Assembly (NCBI GenBank): GCA_035511515.1
Contig: DATKFG010000118.1
Location: forward strand, 1-59,631
DNA: 59,631 nt
Reading direction: 5' to 3'
From: VBCK01 sp035511515
GTDB lineage: Bacteria > Pseudomonadota > Gammaproteobacteria > Burkholderiales > Burkholderiaceae_F
A model generated the notes under the pieces. That model searched no databases. It was not told where the DNA came from and saw only the letters and a program-made list of their open reading frames with translations. This document shows positions 44,820 through 54,851 of this stretch, one piece after another; position 1 is the first letter of the stretch; every line of letters starts with the position of its first letter. Both the position numbers and the translations under genes were made by a program.

Positions 44820-45686
44820 TCAGTCGCTCGCTGCGGCCCGCAGCAGCTCGTTGATTCCGGTCTTGGCGCGCGTCTGCGCATCGACCCGCTTGACGATCAC
44901 CGCGCAGTACAGGCTGTGCGAGGCGTCCCTGGCCGGGAGTGATCCGGACACCACCACCGCGCCGCGCGGCACTCTGCCGTACAGGATCTGGCCGCTGTCG
45001 CGGTCGTAGATGCGCGTGCTGGCGCCGATATAGACGCCCATCGAGATCACCGCATCCTGCTCGACGATCACGCCCTCGACCACCTCCGAGCGGGCGCCGA
45101 TGAAGCAGTTGTCCTCGATGATGGTCGGGGCCGCTTGCACCGGCTCCAGCACGCCCCCGATCCCGACCCCCCCGGACAGATGCACGTTGCGACCGATCTG
45201 GGCGCAGGATCCGACCGTCGCCCAGGTATCGACCATGGTGCCCTCGTCGATGTAAGCACCGATGTTGACGAACGACGGCATCAGCACGACGTTGCGCGCG
45301 ATGTACGCTCCGCGCCGCGCCACCGCCGGCGGAACGACCCGCACGCCGCTCGCGCGGAACTGCTCCGCGTCGAACCGGGCAAACTTGCTCTCGACCTTGT
45401 CGTAGAAGCGCAGCGGATCGCGCAGTGCATCGCTCTGGCCGCCGCCCATCACGACGTTCTCGCGCAGTCGGAACGACAGCAGAACCGCCTTTTTCAGCCA
45501 CTGATGCACGATCCAGGCGCCATCGGTTCTCTCGGCAACCCTCAGGCGCCCGCTGTCGAGCCCGCTCAACGCCGCCTCGACCGCTTCGCGCACCTGCGCG
45601 GGCGCCGACGATGGCGTCAGCGACGCCCGCTCCGGCCAAGCCTGCTCGATGACGTCCTGGATCGACACCTCGGGATTGTCCTTCAT
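44820..45686 (-). CDS. dapD: tetrahydrodipicolinate N-succinyltransferase
   Basis: A 288-residue trimeric enzyme that transfers succinate from succinyl-CoA to tetrahydrodipicolinate, the first step of the succinylase branch of lysine/DAP synthesis. It has an N-terminal helical domain, then a left-handed beta-helix of hexapeptide repeats (~110-235; GAYIARNVVLMPSFVN, GAYIDEGTMVDTWATVG) with the catalytic region SGGVGIGGVLEP. The start overlaps the dapC stop (ATGA). pilU follows 40 nt downstream. Confidence 0.96.
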   Translation of the reverse strand: MKDNPEVSIQDVIEQAWPERASLTPSSAPAQVREAVEAALSGLDSGRLRVAERTDGAWIVHQWLKKAVLLSFRLRENVVMGGGQSDALRDPLRFYDKVESKFARFDAEQFRASGVRVVPPAVARRGAYIARNVVLMPSFVNIGAYIDEGTMVDTWATVGSCAQIGRNVHLSGGVGIGGVLEPVQAAPTIIEDNCFIGARSEVVEGVIVEQDAVISMGVYIGASTRIYDRDSGQILYGRVPRGAVVVSGSLPARDASHSLYCAVIVKRVDAQTRAKTGINELLRAAASD

Positions 45687-46945
45687 TTCGCGCTGGTTGA
45701 AACCGTTGAAACGGCCGAAGGAAGGGGCTGATCAGCGCCATCGGGCGCCCGCTGCGGCCCATCCCGACCGAGCAGCGCGATCCGGCGTGCCGCCTCGCGA
45801 ACCTGCGCTTCCGGGGCCACCAGCGCGATGCGCACGAAGCCCGCGCCCGGATTGACCCCGTCGACCTCGCGTCCCAGGAAGCTTCCAGGCAGAACGGTCA
45901 CGTTGCACTGCGCGTACAGACGGCGCGCGTACTGGCGGTCGTCACCCGGGGTGCGCGCCCACAGGTAAAAGCCCCCGTCCGGAATGGCCGTCGGCAGCAC
46001 CGATCCGATGACGGCAGTTACCTCGCCGAACTTGGCCGCGTAGCGCCGCCGGTTCTCCTCGACGTGGGCCTCGTCGTTCCACGCGGCCATGCTGGCGGCC
46101 TGCACGGCGGGACTCATCGCGCAGCCGTGGTAAGTGCGGTAGCGCAGGAAGGCCGCCAGCAGGCGCGCGTCGCCCGCCACGTAACCGGATCGAAGGCCCG
46201 GGGCATTGGAACGCTTCGACAGGCTGCCGAACACGACCAGGCCCGCAAACCCGATTCGGCCCAGTTCGGCGGCGGCTTGCAGTGCGCCCAGAGGGGGCCG
46301 CCGGGGATCGGGATAGATCTCGGAATAACACTCGTCGGCGGCGATCACGAAGCCGTAGCGGTCGGCCTGTTCGAACAGGTACCGCCAGTCGGAAAGCGGC
46401 ATCACCGCGCCGGTCGGATTGCCCGGCGAGCACGTGTAGACGAGGCGGACCCGTTTCCACTGTTCGGGGCCGAGGCGTTCGAACGGCATCCGAAGGGCGC
46501 TGTCCGCAGTCACCGACAGGTAGACCGGTTCCGCGCCCGCCAGCAACGTGGCCCCTTCGTAGATCTGATAGCCCGGATTGGGCATCACCACGCGCTCGGC
46601 CCCGCGCGCGTCCAGCATCGCCTGCGCGAATGCGAACAAAGCCTCGCGCGAACCGGTCACCGGCAGAACCTGGCTCAACGGATCCAGGTCGGCCAACCGA
46701 TAGCGTCGCGACAGCCAATGGCCGATCGAGATCCTGAGCGCGTCCGATCCAGCCGTCTTCGGATACGACGACAGCGTGGGCAGCGCTGCCGCCAGGGCGT
46801 CCAGCAGCAGGCGCGGTGTCGCGTGCTTGGGCTCGCCGATCGACAGGTCGATCGGCTCCAGGTGCGCCGGCGCTTCGCAGTCGGCCAGCAGCGCCCGCAG
46901 CCGCTCGAAAGGATACGGCCGCAGCCGCTCCAGCAGCGGATTCAT
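45683..46945 (-). CDS. dapC: succinyldiaminopimelate aminotransferase
   Basis: A 420-residue fold-type I PLP aminotransferase that converts N-succinyl-2-amino-6-ketopimelate to N-succinyl-LL-DAP. It has IDLSIGEPKH near the N terminus, SPGNPTGAVMP, the ADECYSEIY stretch (PLP-binding Asp and Tyr) and the PLP lysine in GSLSKRSNAPGLRSGY, then the carboxylate-binding Arg in GFVRIALV. The ATG at 46945 overlaps the queF stop. Position directly upstream of dapD supports DapC over other class I aminotransferases. Confidence 0.92.
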   Translation of the reverse strand: MNPLLERLRPYPFERLRALLADCEAPAHLEPIDLSIGEPKHATPRLLLDALAAALPTLSSYPKTAGSDALRISIGHWLSRRYRLADLDPLSQVLPVTGSREALFAFAQAMLDARGAERVVMPNPGYQIYEGATLLAGAEPVYLSVTADSALRMPFERLGPEQWKRVRLVYTCSPGNPTGAVMPLSDWRYLFEQADRYGFVIAADECYSEIYPDPRRPPLGALQAAAELGRIGFAGLVVFGSLSKRSNAPGLRSGYVAGDARLLAAFLRYRTYHGCAMSPAVQAASMAAWNDEAHVEENRRRYAAKFGEVTAVIGSVLPTAIPDGGFYLWARTPGDDRQYARRLYAQCNVTVLPGSFLGREVDGVNPGAGFVRIALVAPEAQVREAARRIALLGRDGPQRAPDGADQPLPSAVSTVSTSAK

Positions 46946-47361
46946 GCGGTCTCGTTCTTCTGGCGGGGCAGCCGCCCAAGCTCGACGTACGGTGCCGGTT
47001 TCCAGCCCCGCTTGCGGTGCTCGGCCACCACGGTGGTCGTGATCCCGCCGCGCACGTTCCACAGCGAGGTCAGCCGGACAAAGCGCGGTTGCAGCGCCGT
47101 TTTCAGATCGTCGAGTACCCGGTTCGTGACGGCTTCGTGGAAGGCTCCCTGATCCCGGTACGACCACACGTACAGCTTCAGGCTCTTGAGCTCGACGTTG
47201 CGGCGGTCCGGCACGTACTGCAGCGTCAGCGTCGCGAAATCGGGCTGCCCGGTCAGCGGGCACAGGCAGGTGAACTCGGGCAGTTCGATGTGGATCAGAT
47301 AGTCGCGGGCCGGATTCGGATTGGGAAAGGTCTGGAGCTGGCGACTCGGGCGCGTGCTCAT
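46942..47361 (-). CDS. queF: NADPH-dependent 7-cyano-7-deazaguanine reductase
   Basis: A 139-residue short (type I) QueF that reduces preQ0 to preQ1 in queuosine biosynthesis. The E(F/Y)TxLCP motif is present as PEFTCLCPLTGQPDFA, with C34 as the likely nucleophile forming the thioimide. The substrate-recognition stretch is ESLKLY-like (ELKSLKLYVWSYRD), followed by FHE (GAFHEAV). The ATG at 47361 is divergent from smc across 60 nt; the TGA overlaps the dapC start. The pathway's other genes are not in the window. Confidence 0.95.
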   Translation of the reverse strand: MSTRPSRQLQTFPNPNPARDYLIHIELPEFTCLCPLTGQPDFATLTLQYVPDRRNVELKSLKLYVWSYRDQGAFHEAVTNRVLDDLKTALQPRFVRLTSLWNVRGGITTTVVAEHRKRGWKPAPYVELGRLPRQKNETA

Positions 47362-47421
47362 CGGACAACGGACAGCCGGAATGATTCGATATGATTCTAA
47401 ACCTCTCCCCGAAATCACATC

Positions 47422-50400
47422 GTGCAACTGCGGCAGATCAAGCTGGCTGGGTTCAAGTCGTTCGTCGACCCGACCCAGATCGACGTCCCGGGACGCCTGG
47501 TGGGCGTGGTCGGGCCCAATGGGTGCGGCAAGTCCAATGTGATCGATGCCGTGCGCTGGGTGCTGGGCGAAAGCAAGGCGGCCGAGTTGCGCGGCGAGTC
47601 GATGCAGGACGTGATCTTCAACGGGGCGGCCAGCCGGACGGCGGCCGGCCGCGCCAGCGTCGAGCTGCTGTTCGACAACAGCGACGGCCGCATCGGCGGT
47701 GAATGGGGACGCTTCAGCGAGCTGTCCGTGAAGCGGATCCTGACTCGCGACGGCGTCTCCGGCTACCTGATCAATCAGCAGCAGGTTCGCCGGCGCGACG
47801 TCCACGATCTTTTTCTGGGCACGGGCCTGGGACCACGGGCCTACGCGATCATCGGGCAGGGAATGATCTCGCGCATCGTGGAGGCGCGCCCCGAAGAACT
47901 GCGCATCTACCTGGAAGAGGCGGCCGGGGTCTCCAAGTACAAGGAGCGGCGGCGCGAGACCGAGGCCCGGCTGCGCGATGCGCGCGACAACCTGGCCCGC
48001 GTCGCCGACATCCTGCGCGAGCTGGACGAGCGGGTCATTCATCTGGAACAGCAGGCTGAACTGGCCCGGCAGTTCCGCGACCTGACGCAACGGCACGAAG
48101 AGGCGCAGATGCTGCTGTGGCTGCTGCGCTCCCGTGAAGCCCACGCGCAGCGTGCCCGCAGCGGGCGCGAGGTCGAGCAGGCGCAGGCCTCGATCGAGGC
48201 GCACCGCGCCGAGCTCGCCGCGCTGCAGCGCCGGCTCGAAGACGAGCGCGCCGCGCACTACGCGGCCGGCGATGCGACGCACGCGGCCCACGGCGAGCTG
48301 CTGCGCGTGAACGCGGAAATCGGCCGCCTGGAGGGCGACATCCGGATGATCGGTGACAGCCGCGTGCGACTGGCGGCCCAGATCTCGAGCTACGAGCAGC
48401 GCCACCAGCAGCGCAGCCTGGAACAGGCCCGGCTGATGCAGCGCGCGGCCGAGTTGAACGATTCGATCACCCGGTTCGGCGCCGAGTACGAGCAGGCGTG
48501 CGCGGCCAGCGGGCAGCAAGATGCCGCGCTGCCCGCGCTCGAGGCGTCCTATCACGCGGCACGGGAGGCGCTGACCGCGGCGCGTTCGCAGGCGGCTGGT
48601 GCCGCCCAGGCCATCGAAGGGGCGGCCCAGCACGGTCGCACGCTCGAGGCGCAGCTTGGTGCGCTGGCTCAGCGCAGCGAACGCCTCCTTGAGGAGCGCG
48701 CGCACCTGGTGGCATCCGAGCCCGAACGCCTGGCCGCGGTGCAGCAGGAGGTTGAACGGCTGGACCGGGAGCTGCAGCAGCAGATCGGCCGCGTCCGTTC
48801 CGCCGAGGAACAGCAGGCGGCGCTCGAGGCGGAGCGTTCCGTCGCCGGCGAAGGACGCACCCAGGCGGCCGATGCGCTGGCGCGCTTGCAGGCAAGACTG
48901 CACGCCCTGAGCGAGTTGCAGGCCAATGTCGAGGCCGATGAGCGCCTGGACCCCTGGCTCAGGACGCACGGCCTGGAATCGCTTCCGAGGCTTTTCAAGC
49001 GCCTGCAGGTCGAAAGTGGCTGGGAATCGGCTTTCGAGGCCGTTCTGAGGGAACGGATCGAAGCCATCGAAGTGGGCAACCTGGAAACGGTGGCCGCCTT
49101 CGAGGCGGCTGCGCCGCCGTCGCGCGTGGCGTTCTTCTGCCCGGGCGCAGCGGACGCATCGGCCGGGGCGCCGGCGCCGTGGGCGCCGCTTGCGAGCAAG
49201 CTGCCCGGCTCCGACTCGACGCTGGCCGGCGTGATCCGGGACTGGCTGGCCGGGGTGTACGTGGCGGCCGACCTGCGCAGCGCGTTGCAGCAACGCGAGC
49301 GCTTGCCGGCCGGAAGCCAGTTTGTGGTGCCGGCCGGGCATCGGGTCAGCCGGCACGGCGTGCGCTTCTACGCCGCCGACGATCGCAAAGCGGGACTGCT
49401 GGCGCGGCGGCTCGAGATCGAGAACCTGCAACGCCAGCTGAAAGCCCAGCGCCTGATCGACGAGGAGGCGCAGGCACGCCTGGCACGGGCCGAGTCCGGT
49501 CTGCGGCGCGCGCAGGAGCTGGTGCAATCGGAACGCCAGGCCGCCGAGCACTCGCGAATCCGGCTGCACGAAATGCAGCTCGAAGCGGTTCGTGTGGGCG
49601 AATCGCGCCAGAGGATCCGGCTGCGATCGGAGCAGATCGACCGCGAGCTGGAGGAAATCGCCGGCCAGCACCGCTCGCTCGAGCAGCAGCGGGCCGACGC
49701 CCAGAGCCGCTTCGATGAGCTGGACCAAGCGCTGGGCGTGCAGCAGCAGCAGGCCGAATCGGCGCGCACCGGCTACGAAGCGGCCGAGCAGGGTCTGCGC
49801 GAAGCGCGCGATGCCTCGCACCGGCTGCAGGTTGAACAGCAGCGGCTGCAGATCGAGGTCAACGTGGCGCGCGAACGGTTGGCCGAAGTGCAAGAGGCCA
49901 CGCGCGAGGCGATCCAGGAATGCGATCGGCTCTCGGCCGATCTGGAGCGCGCCCGTCTGGACGAAGCCACGCTGGACGACAGTCATGCACGCGAGGCCCT
50001 GGAGCAATGGCTGCAACAGCGGGTGACGGCCGAGCAGGCGCTGCGCGACGCCCGCACCCGGCAGGACGAGCTGGGCGAGCGCCTGCGCCTGGCGGACGAG
50101 CAGCGCATGAACCTGGAGCGCGAGCTGCAGCCGCGGATCGAGCGCGTCACCGAGCTGAGGCTGAAGGAGCAGGCCGCCCGCCTGGCCGCCGAGCAATTCG
50201 ACCGCCAGCTGGAAGAGGCCGGGGCCGACCTGGAGGCGCTGACGGCGCGCGCCGAACGGGCGCCGTCCGCCTCCTCGCTGCAGGCGGAAATCACCCGCCT
50301 TGGGCAGTCCATCGAAGCGCTCGGTGCGGTGAACCTGGCGGCGCTGGAGGAGCTGGAAGCGGCGCGGCAGCGCTGCGAGTTTCTGCAGTCGCAGTCGAGC

Positions 50401-50940
50401 GACCTGACAGCGGCGATCACGACGCTGGAGGACGCGATCCGCAAGATCGACCGCGAGACACGCGAGATGCTGCGAACGACATTCGACCAGGTCAACCAGC
50501 ACTTCGGGCGGCTGTTCCCGCAGTTGTTCGGCGGCGGCGATGCGCGGCTGTTGATGACCGGCGAGGAGATCCTGGACGCCGGCGTCCAGGTGATGGCCCA
50601 GCCCCCGGGCAAGCGCAACAGCACGATTCACCTGCTCTCCGGCGGCGAAAAGGCGCTGACCGCAACAGCCCTGGTGTTCGCGCTGTTCAAGCTGAATCCG
50701 GCGCCGTTTTGCCTGCTGGACGAGGTCGACGCGCCGCTGGACGAGGCCAATACCGAGCGATTCTGCGATCTGGTCAAGTCGATGACGCAGGAAACGCAGT
50801 TCCTGTTCATCACGCACAACAAGATCGCGATGGAAATGGCCGCACAGTTGATCGGCGTCACGATGCAGGAACAGGGGGTCTCGCGTATCGTTGCGGTCGA
50901 CATCGACAGCGCCGTGAAGCTGGCTGCCGAAGCGGCGTAG
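47422..50940 (+). CDS. smc: chromosome segregation protein SMC
   Basis: A 1172-residue condensin ATPase that entraps and organises DNA. Its parts are an N-terminal head with Walker A VGPNGCGKSN (30-39), a coiled coil (~170-500), a hinge (~505-665), a returning coiled coil (~670-1010) and a C-terminal head with signature LSGGEKAL (~1073) and Walker B FCLLDEVDAPLDEAN (~1098). The start is a GTG at 47422, giving MQLRQIKLAGFKSFVDP. zipA follows 11 nt later, then ligA, so chromosome organisation, division and repair genes share an operon. No ScpA/ScpB genes are visible here. Confidence 0.97.
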   Translation: MQLRQIKLAGFKSFVDPTQIDVPGRLVGVVGPNGCGKSNVIDAVRWVLGESKAAELRGESMQDVIFNGAASRTAAGRASVELLFDNSDGRIGGEWGRFSELSVKRILTRDGVSGYLINQQQVRRRDVHDLFLGTGLGPRAYAIIGQGMISRIVEARPEELRIYLEEAAGVSKYKERRRETEARLRDARDNLARVADILRELDERVIHLEQQAELARQFRDLTQRHEEAQMLLWLLRSREAHAQRARSGREVEQAQASIEAHRAELAALQRRLEDERAAHYAAGDATHAAHGELLRVNAEIGRLEGDIRMIGDSRVRLAAQISSYEQRHQQRSLEQARLMQRAAELNDSITRFGAEYEQACAASGQQDAALPALEASYHAAREALTAARSQAAGAAQAIEGAAQHGRTLEAQLGALAQRSERLLEERAHLVASEPERLAAVQQEVERLDRELQQQIGRVRSAEEQQAALEAERSVAGEGRTQAADALARLQARLHALSELQANVEADERLDPWLRTHGLESLPRLFKRLQVESGWESAFEAVLRERIEAIEVGNLETVAAFEAAAPPSRVAFFCPGAADASAGAPAPWAPLASKLPGSDSTLAGVIRDWLAGVYVAADLRSALQQRERLPAGSQFVVPAGHRVSRHGVRFYAADDRKAGLLARRLEIENLQRQLKAQRLIDEEAQARLARAESGLRRAQELVQSERQAAEHSRIRLHEMQLEAVRVGESRQRIRLRSEQIDRELEEIAGQHRSLEQQRADAQSRFDELDQALGVQQQQAESARTGYEAAEQGLREARDASHRLQVEQQRLQIEVNVARERLAEVQEATREAIQECDRLSADLERARLDEATLDDSHAREALEQWLQQRVTAEQALRDARTRQDELGERLRLADEQRMNLERELQPRIERVTELRLKEQAARLAAEQFDRQLEEAGADLEALTARAERAPSASSLQAEITRLGQSIEALGAVNLAALEELEAARQRCEFLQSQSSDLTAAITTLEDAIRKIDRETREMLRTTFDQVNQHFGRLFPQLFGGGDARLLMTGEEILDAGVQVMAQPPGKRNSTIHLLSGGEKALTATALVFALFKLNPAPFCLLDEVDAPLDEANTERFCDLVKSMTQETQFLFITHNKIAMEMAAQLIGVTMQEQGVSRIVAVDIDSAVKLAAEAA

Positions 50941-50951
50941 GCCAACCCAAC

Positions 50952-52028
50952 GTGTCCGAACTGCAGATCGCGCTGCTGCTGATTGCCGGCGCCGTACTGG
51001 CCGGCCTGTACCTGGCAGGCAAGTGGCAGGAGCGGCGGCTGCTGCGCCGGCTGGGCGAGGAACTCGGCGGTGGCGTGGGCGACGCGCTGCTGGACGAGGC
51101 CGGCCAGGGCCGGCCCCTGGCGGCCGGGTACGGCCGCACGGCTGCCGCGCAGCGGCGCATCGAGCCCGGACTGCAGGCGCAACCCGCTGCCGAGCCGGGC
51201 GAGCCGCCCGCCCAGACCACGCCGGCGCCGGCGCGCCGATCCGAATGGATCGAAGACCCGATGCTGGACTGCGTGCTGGAGCTGCGCTGCGCGCGCCCGG
51301 TCGACGGCGTCACGTTCATCGATGCGGCGGTGCCGTTGACCGCATCGCAATGGCCGATGCCGGTCTGGTTCGTCGTATGGGACGCGCGCGCGCAGCAGTG
51401 GGTGCATCCCGACCGGTTCGGCTACTACACGGGCGCGCTGGCGGCCATCCAGCTGGCCAACCGGGGCCATGTGCTCGACGAAGAGCAGATTGGCCGGTTC
51501 GCGTCGTGCGTGCGGCAGATCGCCGGCGTACTGGATGCGGATTGCGATCCACCGGATGTGACGCGGCTGGCCACGGGCGCGCTTGACCTGGATCGGCTGT
51601 GTGCCCGTTTCGACGTGCGCATCGGACTGACGCTGGAGTCGGCCAGCGCGCCCTGGAGCGAAGGGCGCGTGGCGGCAGCGGCCGCACAGATCGGCCTGCA
51701 GCCGCTGGCCGACCTGCGCTGGGCGCTGTCGCGCGAGGCGGGCGGGGCGCCGCTCGTGCTGACGATGCCGGGACCGGTTTCGGACCGGATCGTGCTCGAG
51801 CTGGACGTGCCGGCGGCCGGATCCGACAGCGGCGCGGTGCAACAGATGTTCGCCCTGGCCAACCAGCTGGGCGTGCGCCTGAACGCGCGCATCGTCGACG
51901 ACAACGGCAGGCCGATCGACTCGCACTCGGTGGCCGCGATCGAGGCTCAGCTGGACAAGCTCTACGGCGAAATGCGCGGTGCCGGCATCGACCCCGGCGG
52001 CGAGCGGGCTCGCCGCCTGTACGTTTGA
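50952..52028 (+). CDS. zipA: cell division protein ZipA-like, FtsZ-binding domain
   Basis: A 358-residue bitopic membrane protein. A TM helix at the N terminus (ELQIALLLIAGAVLAGLYLAG, in part) is followed by a short basic segment, a Pro/Ala linker (~75-95) and a C-terminal ZipA-type domain (~100-345) with the closing LANQLGVRLNARIVDDNGRPI and SHSVAAIEAQLDKLYGEM. ZipA tethers the FtsZ ring to the membrane. Sequence similarity is modest, as is usual for betaproteobacterial ZipA, but the smc-zipA-ligA order is a strong marker. The start is a GTG at 50952. Confidence 0.88.
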   Translation: MSELQIALLLIAGAVLAGLYLAGKWQERRLLRRLGEELGGGVGDALLDEAGQGRPLAAGYGRTAAAQRRIEPGLQAQPAAEPGEPPAQTTPAPARRSEWIEDPMLDCVLELRCARPVDGVTFIDAAVPLTASQWPMPVWFVVWDARAQQWVHPDRFGYYTGALAAIQLANRGHVLDEEQIGRFASCVRQIAGVLDADCDPPDVTRLATGALDLDRLCARFDVRIGLTLESASAPWSEGRVAAAAAQIGLQPLADLRWALSREAGGAPLVLTMPGPVSDRIVLELDVPAAGSDSGAVQQMFALANQLGVRLNARIVDDNGRPIDSHSVAAIEAQLDKLYGEMRGAGIDPGGERARRLYV

Positions 52029-52048
52029 GACGGTCCTGCCGCGGCGCG

Positions 52049-54100
52049 ATGACCGGTCCGGCTCCAGCCTCGGCACGCCAGCGCGCGCTGCACCTGCGCG
52101 CCGAGATCGAGCGGCACAATCGGGCCTATTACGTGCTCGATGCCCCGCTGATCCCGGATTCCGAGTTCGATCGGCTGTTCGCCGAGCTGCAGGCGCTGGA
52201 GGCTCAGTACCCCGATCTGGTCACGGCCGATTCGCCCACGCTGCGGGTGGGCGGTGAGCCCCGGTCCGATCTGCCGTCGGTGCGGCATGCGGTGCCGATG
52301 CTGTCGTTGAACAACGGGCTGACCGAGGCGGACGTGGTCGCATTCGATGCCCGGGTTCGGGACCTGCTCGCCAAGTCCGGTCAACCGGCCGCCGTCGTCA
52401 CCTACGCGTGCGAGCTCAAGTTCGACGGGCTGGCCGTGACGCTTCGCTACCAGGACGACGTGCTGACCCTGGCGGCCACCCGCGGCGACGGTGCGGTGGG
52501 CGAGGACGTTACCCCCAACGTGCGCACCATTCGCAGCATTCCGTTGCGCTTGAAGGACAGCGGGGCCTCCGTGGTCGAGGTGCGCGGCGAAGTGCTGATG
52601 TACAAGCGCGACCTGGAGCGGCTGAACCGCGCGCAACGCGACAGGGGCGAGAAGGAGTTCGCCAACCCGCGCAATGCCGCGGCCGGAAGCCTGCGCCAGC
52701 TGGATGCGCGCGTCACGGCCCGGCGGCGCCTGCATTTTTTCGCCTACGGGTTGGGCCAGCTGGTCGGCATGCCCGAGCCCGAGCGCCACTCGGCCAGCCT
52801 CGATTGGCTCGAATCGCTGGGCGTTCCGGTGTCCCGCGAGCGGGCCGTGGTCGAAGGCATCGACGGCCTGCTGCAGTTCTATCGGAGCGTGGCCGAACGG
52901 CGCGCCGCGCTTGCCTACGACATCGACGGGGTGGTCTACAAGGTCGATTCGATCGCAGCGCAGGGCACGCTCGGGTTCGTATCGCGGGCGCCGCGCTTCG
53001 CGCTCGCTCACAAGTTTCCGCCCCAGGAGGCGCTCACGCAGGTGCTGGACATCGAGGTGCAGGTCGGACGCACGGGCGCCTTGACGCCGGTGGCGCGGCT
53101 GGCACCGGTGGTGGTCGGGGGCGTGACCGTCACCAACGCGACACTGCACAACGAGCAGGAGGTGGCGCGGCGCGACGTGCGGGTCGGCGACACCGTGGTG
53201 GTGCGGCGCGCCGGCGACGTGATACCGGAAGTGGTCAGCGTGGTGGTCGAGCGCCGACCCCAGGATGCCCACCCGTTCCGGATGCCGGAGCGCTGCCCCG
53301 TGTGCGGATCGGCGGTCGAGCGCAGCGGCGAGGAGGCCGTGTCGCGCTGCACCGGCGGGCTGGTGTGCGCGGCCCAGCGCAAGCAGGCGCTGCTGCACTT
53401 TGCCAGCCGCCGGGCGCTGGACATCGACGGGCTGGGCGAGCGGGTGGTCGACCAGCTGGTCGACGCGGGGCGGGTGCAAACCGCGGCCGACCTGTTTCAC
53501 CTGGACCAGGCCACGCTGGCGGGGCTGGACCGGATGGGAGAAAAGTCCGCCGCCAACCTGGTGCAGGCGATCGCGAAGGCGCGTGAAACGACGCTGGAGC
53601 GATTCATCTATGCGCTGGGAATCCGCCATGTGGGCGAGTCGACCGCGCAGGCGCTGGCGGCGCACTTCGGCGCGCTGGGTCGGCTGATGGCCGCCGACGA
53701 GGACGCCCTGCTGCAGGTGCCCGACATCGGTCCGGTCGTGGCGCAGTCGATACGCCGATTCCTGGATGAGCCGCACAATCGCCAGGTGATCGCAGCGCTG
53801 CGCAAGGCCGGGCTGCACTGGCCGCAGAAGGCGGGCTCGACCGTGCGCGGCCAGGGTCGTCTGGGTGGCCGCACCTTCGTGATTACCGGTACGCTTGCGG
53901 GACTGACACGAACCGAGGCAGGCGAAATGATCGAGGCAGCCGGCGGGCGTGTCAGCGGGTCGGTCTCGAAAAAGACCGATTTCGTCGTCGCCGGCGAGCA
54001 GGCCGGCTCCAAGCTCGAACGGGCGCGCGAGCTCGGCGTGCGCGTCATCGATGAGGCGGAGCTGCGCCGCCTGCTGGATGCTGAGGCCCGCGCCGAATAG
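52049..54100 (+). CDS. ligA: NAD-dependent DNA ligase
   Basis: A 683-residue ligase that seals nicks in replication and repair. Domains in order: Ia with the NAD-binding tyrosine region (NRAYYVLDAPLIPDSEFD), the adenylation domain with catalytic K124 in ELKFDG, an OB-fold, a zinc finger with C416, C419, C434 and C440, helix-hairpin-helix repeats (~445-590) and a C-terminal BRCT domain (~605-680, GRTFVITGTLAGLTR). The ATG at 52049 lies 20 nt after zipA. Length is standard. Confidence 0.98.
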   Translation: MTGPAPASARQRALHLRAEIERHNRAYYVLDAPLIPDSEFDRLFAELQALEAQYPDLVTADSPTLRVGGEPRSDLPSVRHAVPMLSLNNGLTEADVVAFDARVRDLLAKSGQPAAVVTYACELKFDGLAVTLRYQDDVLTLAATRGDGAVGEDVTPNVRTIRSIPLRLKDSGASVVEVRGEVLMYKRDLERLNRAQRDRGEKEFANPRNAAAGSLRQLDARVTARRRLHFFAYGLGQLVGMPEPERHSASLDWLESLGVPVSRERAVVEGIDGLLQFYRSVAERRAALAYDIDGVVYKVDSIAAQGTLGFVSRAPRFALAHKFPPQEALTQVLDIEVQVGRTGALTPVARLAPVVVGGVTVTNATLHNEQEVARRDVRVGDTVVVRRAGDVIPEVVSVVVERRPQDAHPFRMPERCPVCGSAVERSGEEAVSRCTGGLVCAAQRKQALLHFASRRALDIDGLGERVVDQLVDAGRVQTAADLFHLDQATLAGLDRMGEKSAANLVQAIAKARETTLERFIYALGIRHVGESTAQALAAHFGALGRLMAADEDALLQVPDIGPVVAQSIRRFLDEPHNRQVIAALRKAGLHWPQKAGSTVRGQGRLGGRTFVITGTLAGLTRTEAGEMIEAAGGRVSGSVSKKTDFVVAGEQAGSKLERARELGVRVIDEAELRRLLDAEARAE

Positions 54101-54107
54101 GCGGAAG

Positions 54108-54851
54108 ATGTTTGCGATCATCGGTGGCAGTGGTTTGGCGAAATTGTCCGCGCTGGAGGCGCCGCGCCGGCGCGTGGTGCGCACGCCCTACGGGGAGCCG
54201 TCCGGTGCGCTGACCTTCGGGCGGCTGGCGGGCTCGGACGTCGTGTTTCTGGCCCGCCATGGCTACGGCCATACGATCGCGCCTCATGAGATCAACTACC
54301 GGGCCAACATCTGGACGCTCAAGGAGCTGGATGTCGAGGGCATCTTCGCGCTCGCCTCGGCCGGCGGCATTCGTGATGACCTCGGCCCTGGCACCCTGGT
54401 GGTTCCGCACCAGATCATCGACTACACCCACAGCCGCAAATCGACGTTTTTCGAAGGCCTGGGTACTCCGGTAACCCATGTGGACTTTACCCAGCCGTAC
54501 TCTGGCAAATTGAGAACTCGGCTGCTGCAGGCGGCCCGCGAGGTCGGCGAGTCCGTGGTCGACGGCGCCGTGTACGGATGCACGCAGGGCCCTCGACTGG
54601 AGACATCGGCCGAGATCGACCGCCTTCAGCGCGACGGGGCCGATCTGGTGGGGATGACGGCGATGCCGGAGGCGGTTTTGGCGCGGGAGCTCGAGCTGCA
54701 GTACGCGTCGCTGGCGGTCGTGGTCAACCACGCAGCCGGGCGCGGTAACAGCCGTCATCGAATCGAAATGAGCGAGCTGGAAGAAGTGCTGGGAGAGACG
54801 ATGGTGCGGGCCGTGCGCATTCTGGAAACGAGCGTGAGGAAAGCGGCGTGA
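54108..54851 (+). CDS. mtnP: S-methyl-5'-thioinosine/thioadenosine phosphorylase
   Basis: A 247-residue purine nucleoside phosphorylase-family enzyme that cleaves the nucleoside by-product of polyamine and S-adenosylmethionine metabolism. Features: IIGGSGLAKL at the N terminus, the phosphate and base-site segment VVFLARHGYGHTIAPHEINYRANIW (two parts), TQGPRLETSAEI and the closing MTAMPEAVLARELELQYA. Proteobacterial members are often specific for methylthioinosine; I cannot decide between the two substrates by eye. It lies 7 nt after ligA, and def overlaps its stop. Confidence 0.88.
   Translation: MFAIIGGSGLAKLSALEAPRRRVVRTPYGEPSGALTFGRLAGSDVVFLARHGYGHTIAPHEINYRANIWTLKELDVEGIFALASAGGIRDDLGPGTLVVPHQIIDYTHSRKSTFFEGLGTPVTHVDFTQPYSGKLRTRLLQAAREVGESVVDGAVYGCTQGPRLETSAEIDRLQRDGADLVGMTAMPEAVLARELELQYASLAVVVNHAAGRGNSRHRIEMSELEEVLGETMVRAVRILETSVRKAA

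Noticed and set aside
46942..50817. A continuous 1291-codon minus-strand reading frame opposite smc
   Set aside because: Only its last 140 codons are real (queF). The rest mirrors the high-GC smc gene, is rich in Arg/Leu/Gln and has no domain.
51962..54184. A 740-codon minus-strand frame opposite ligA
   Set aside because: Shadow of ligA codon bias; no recognisable protein features.
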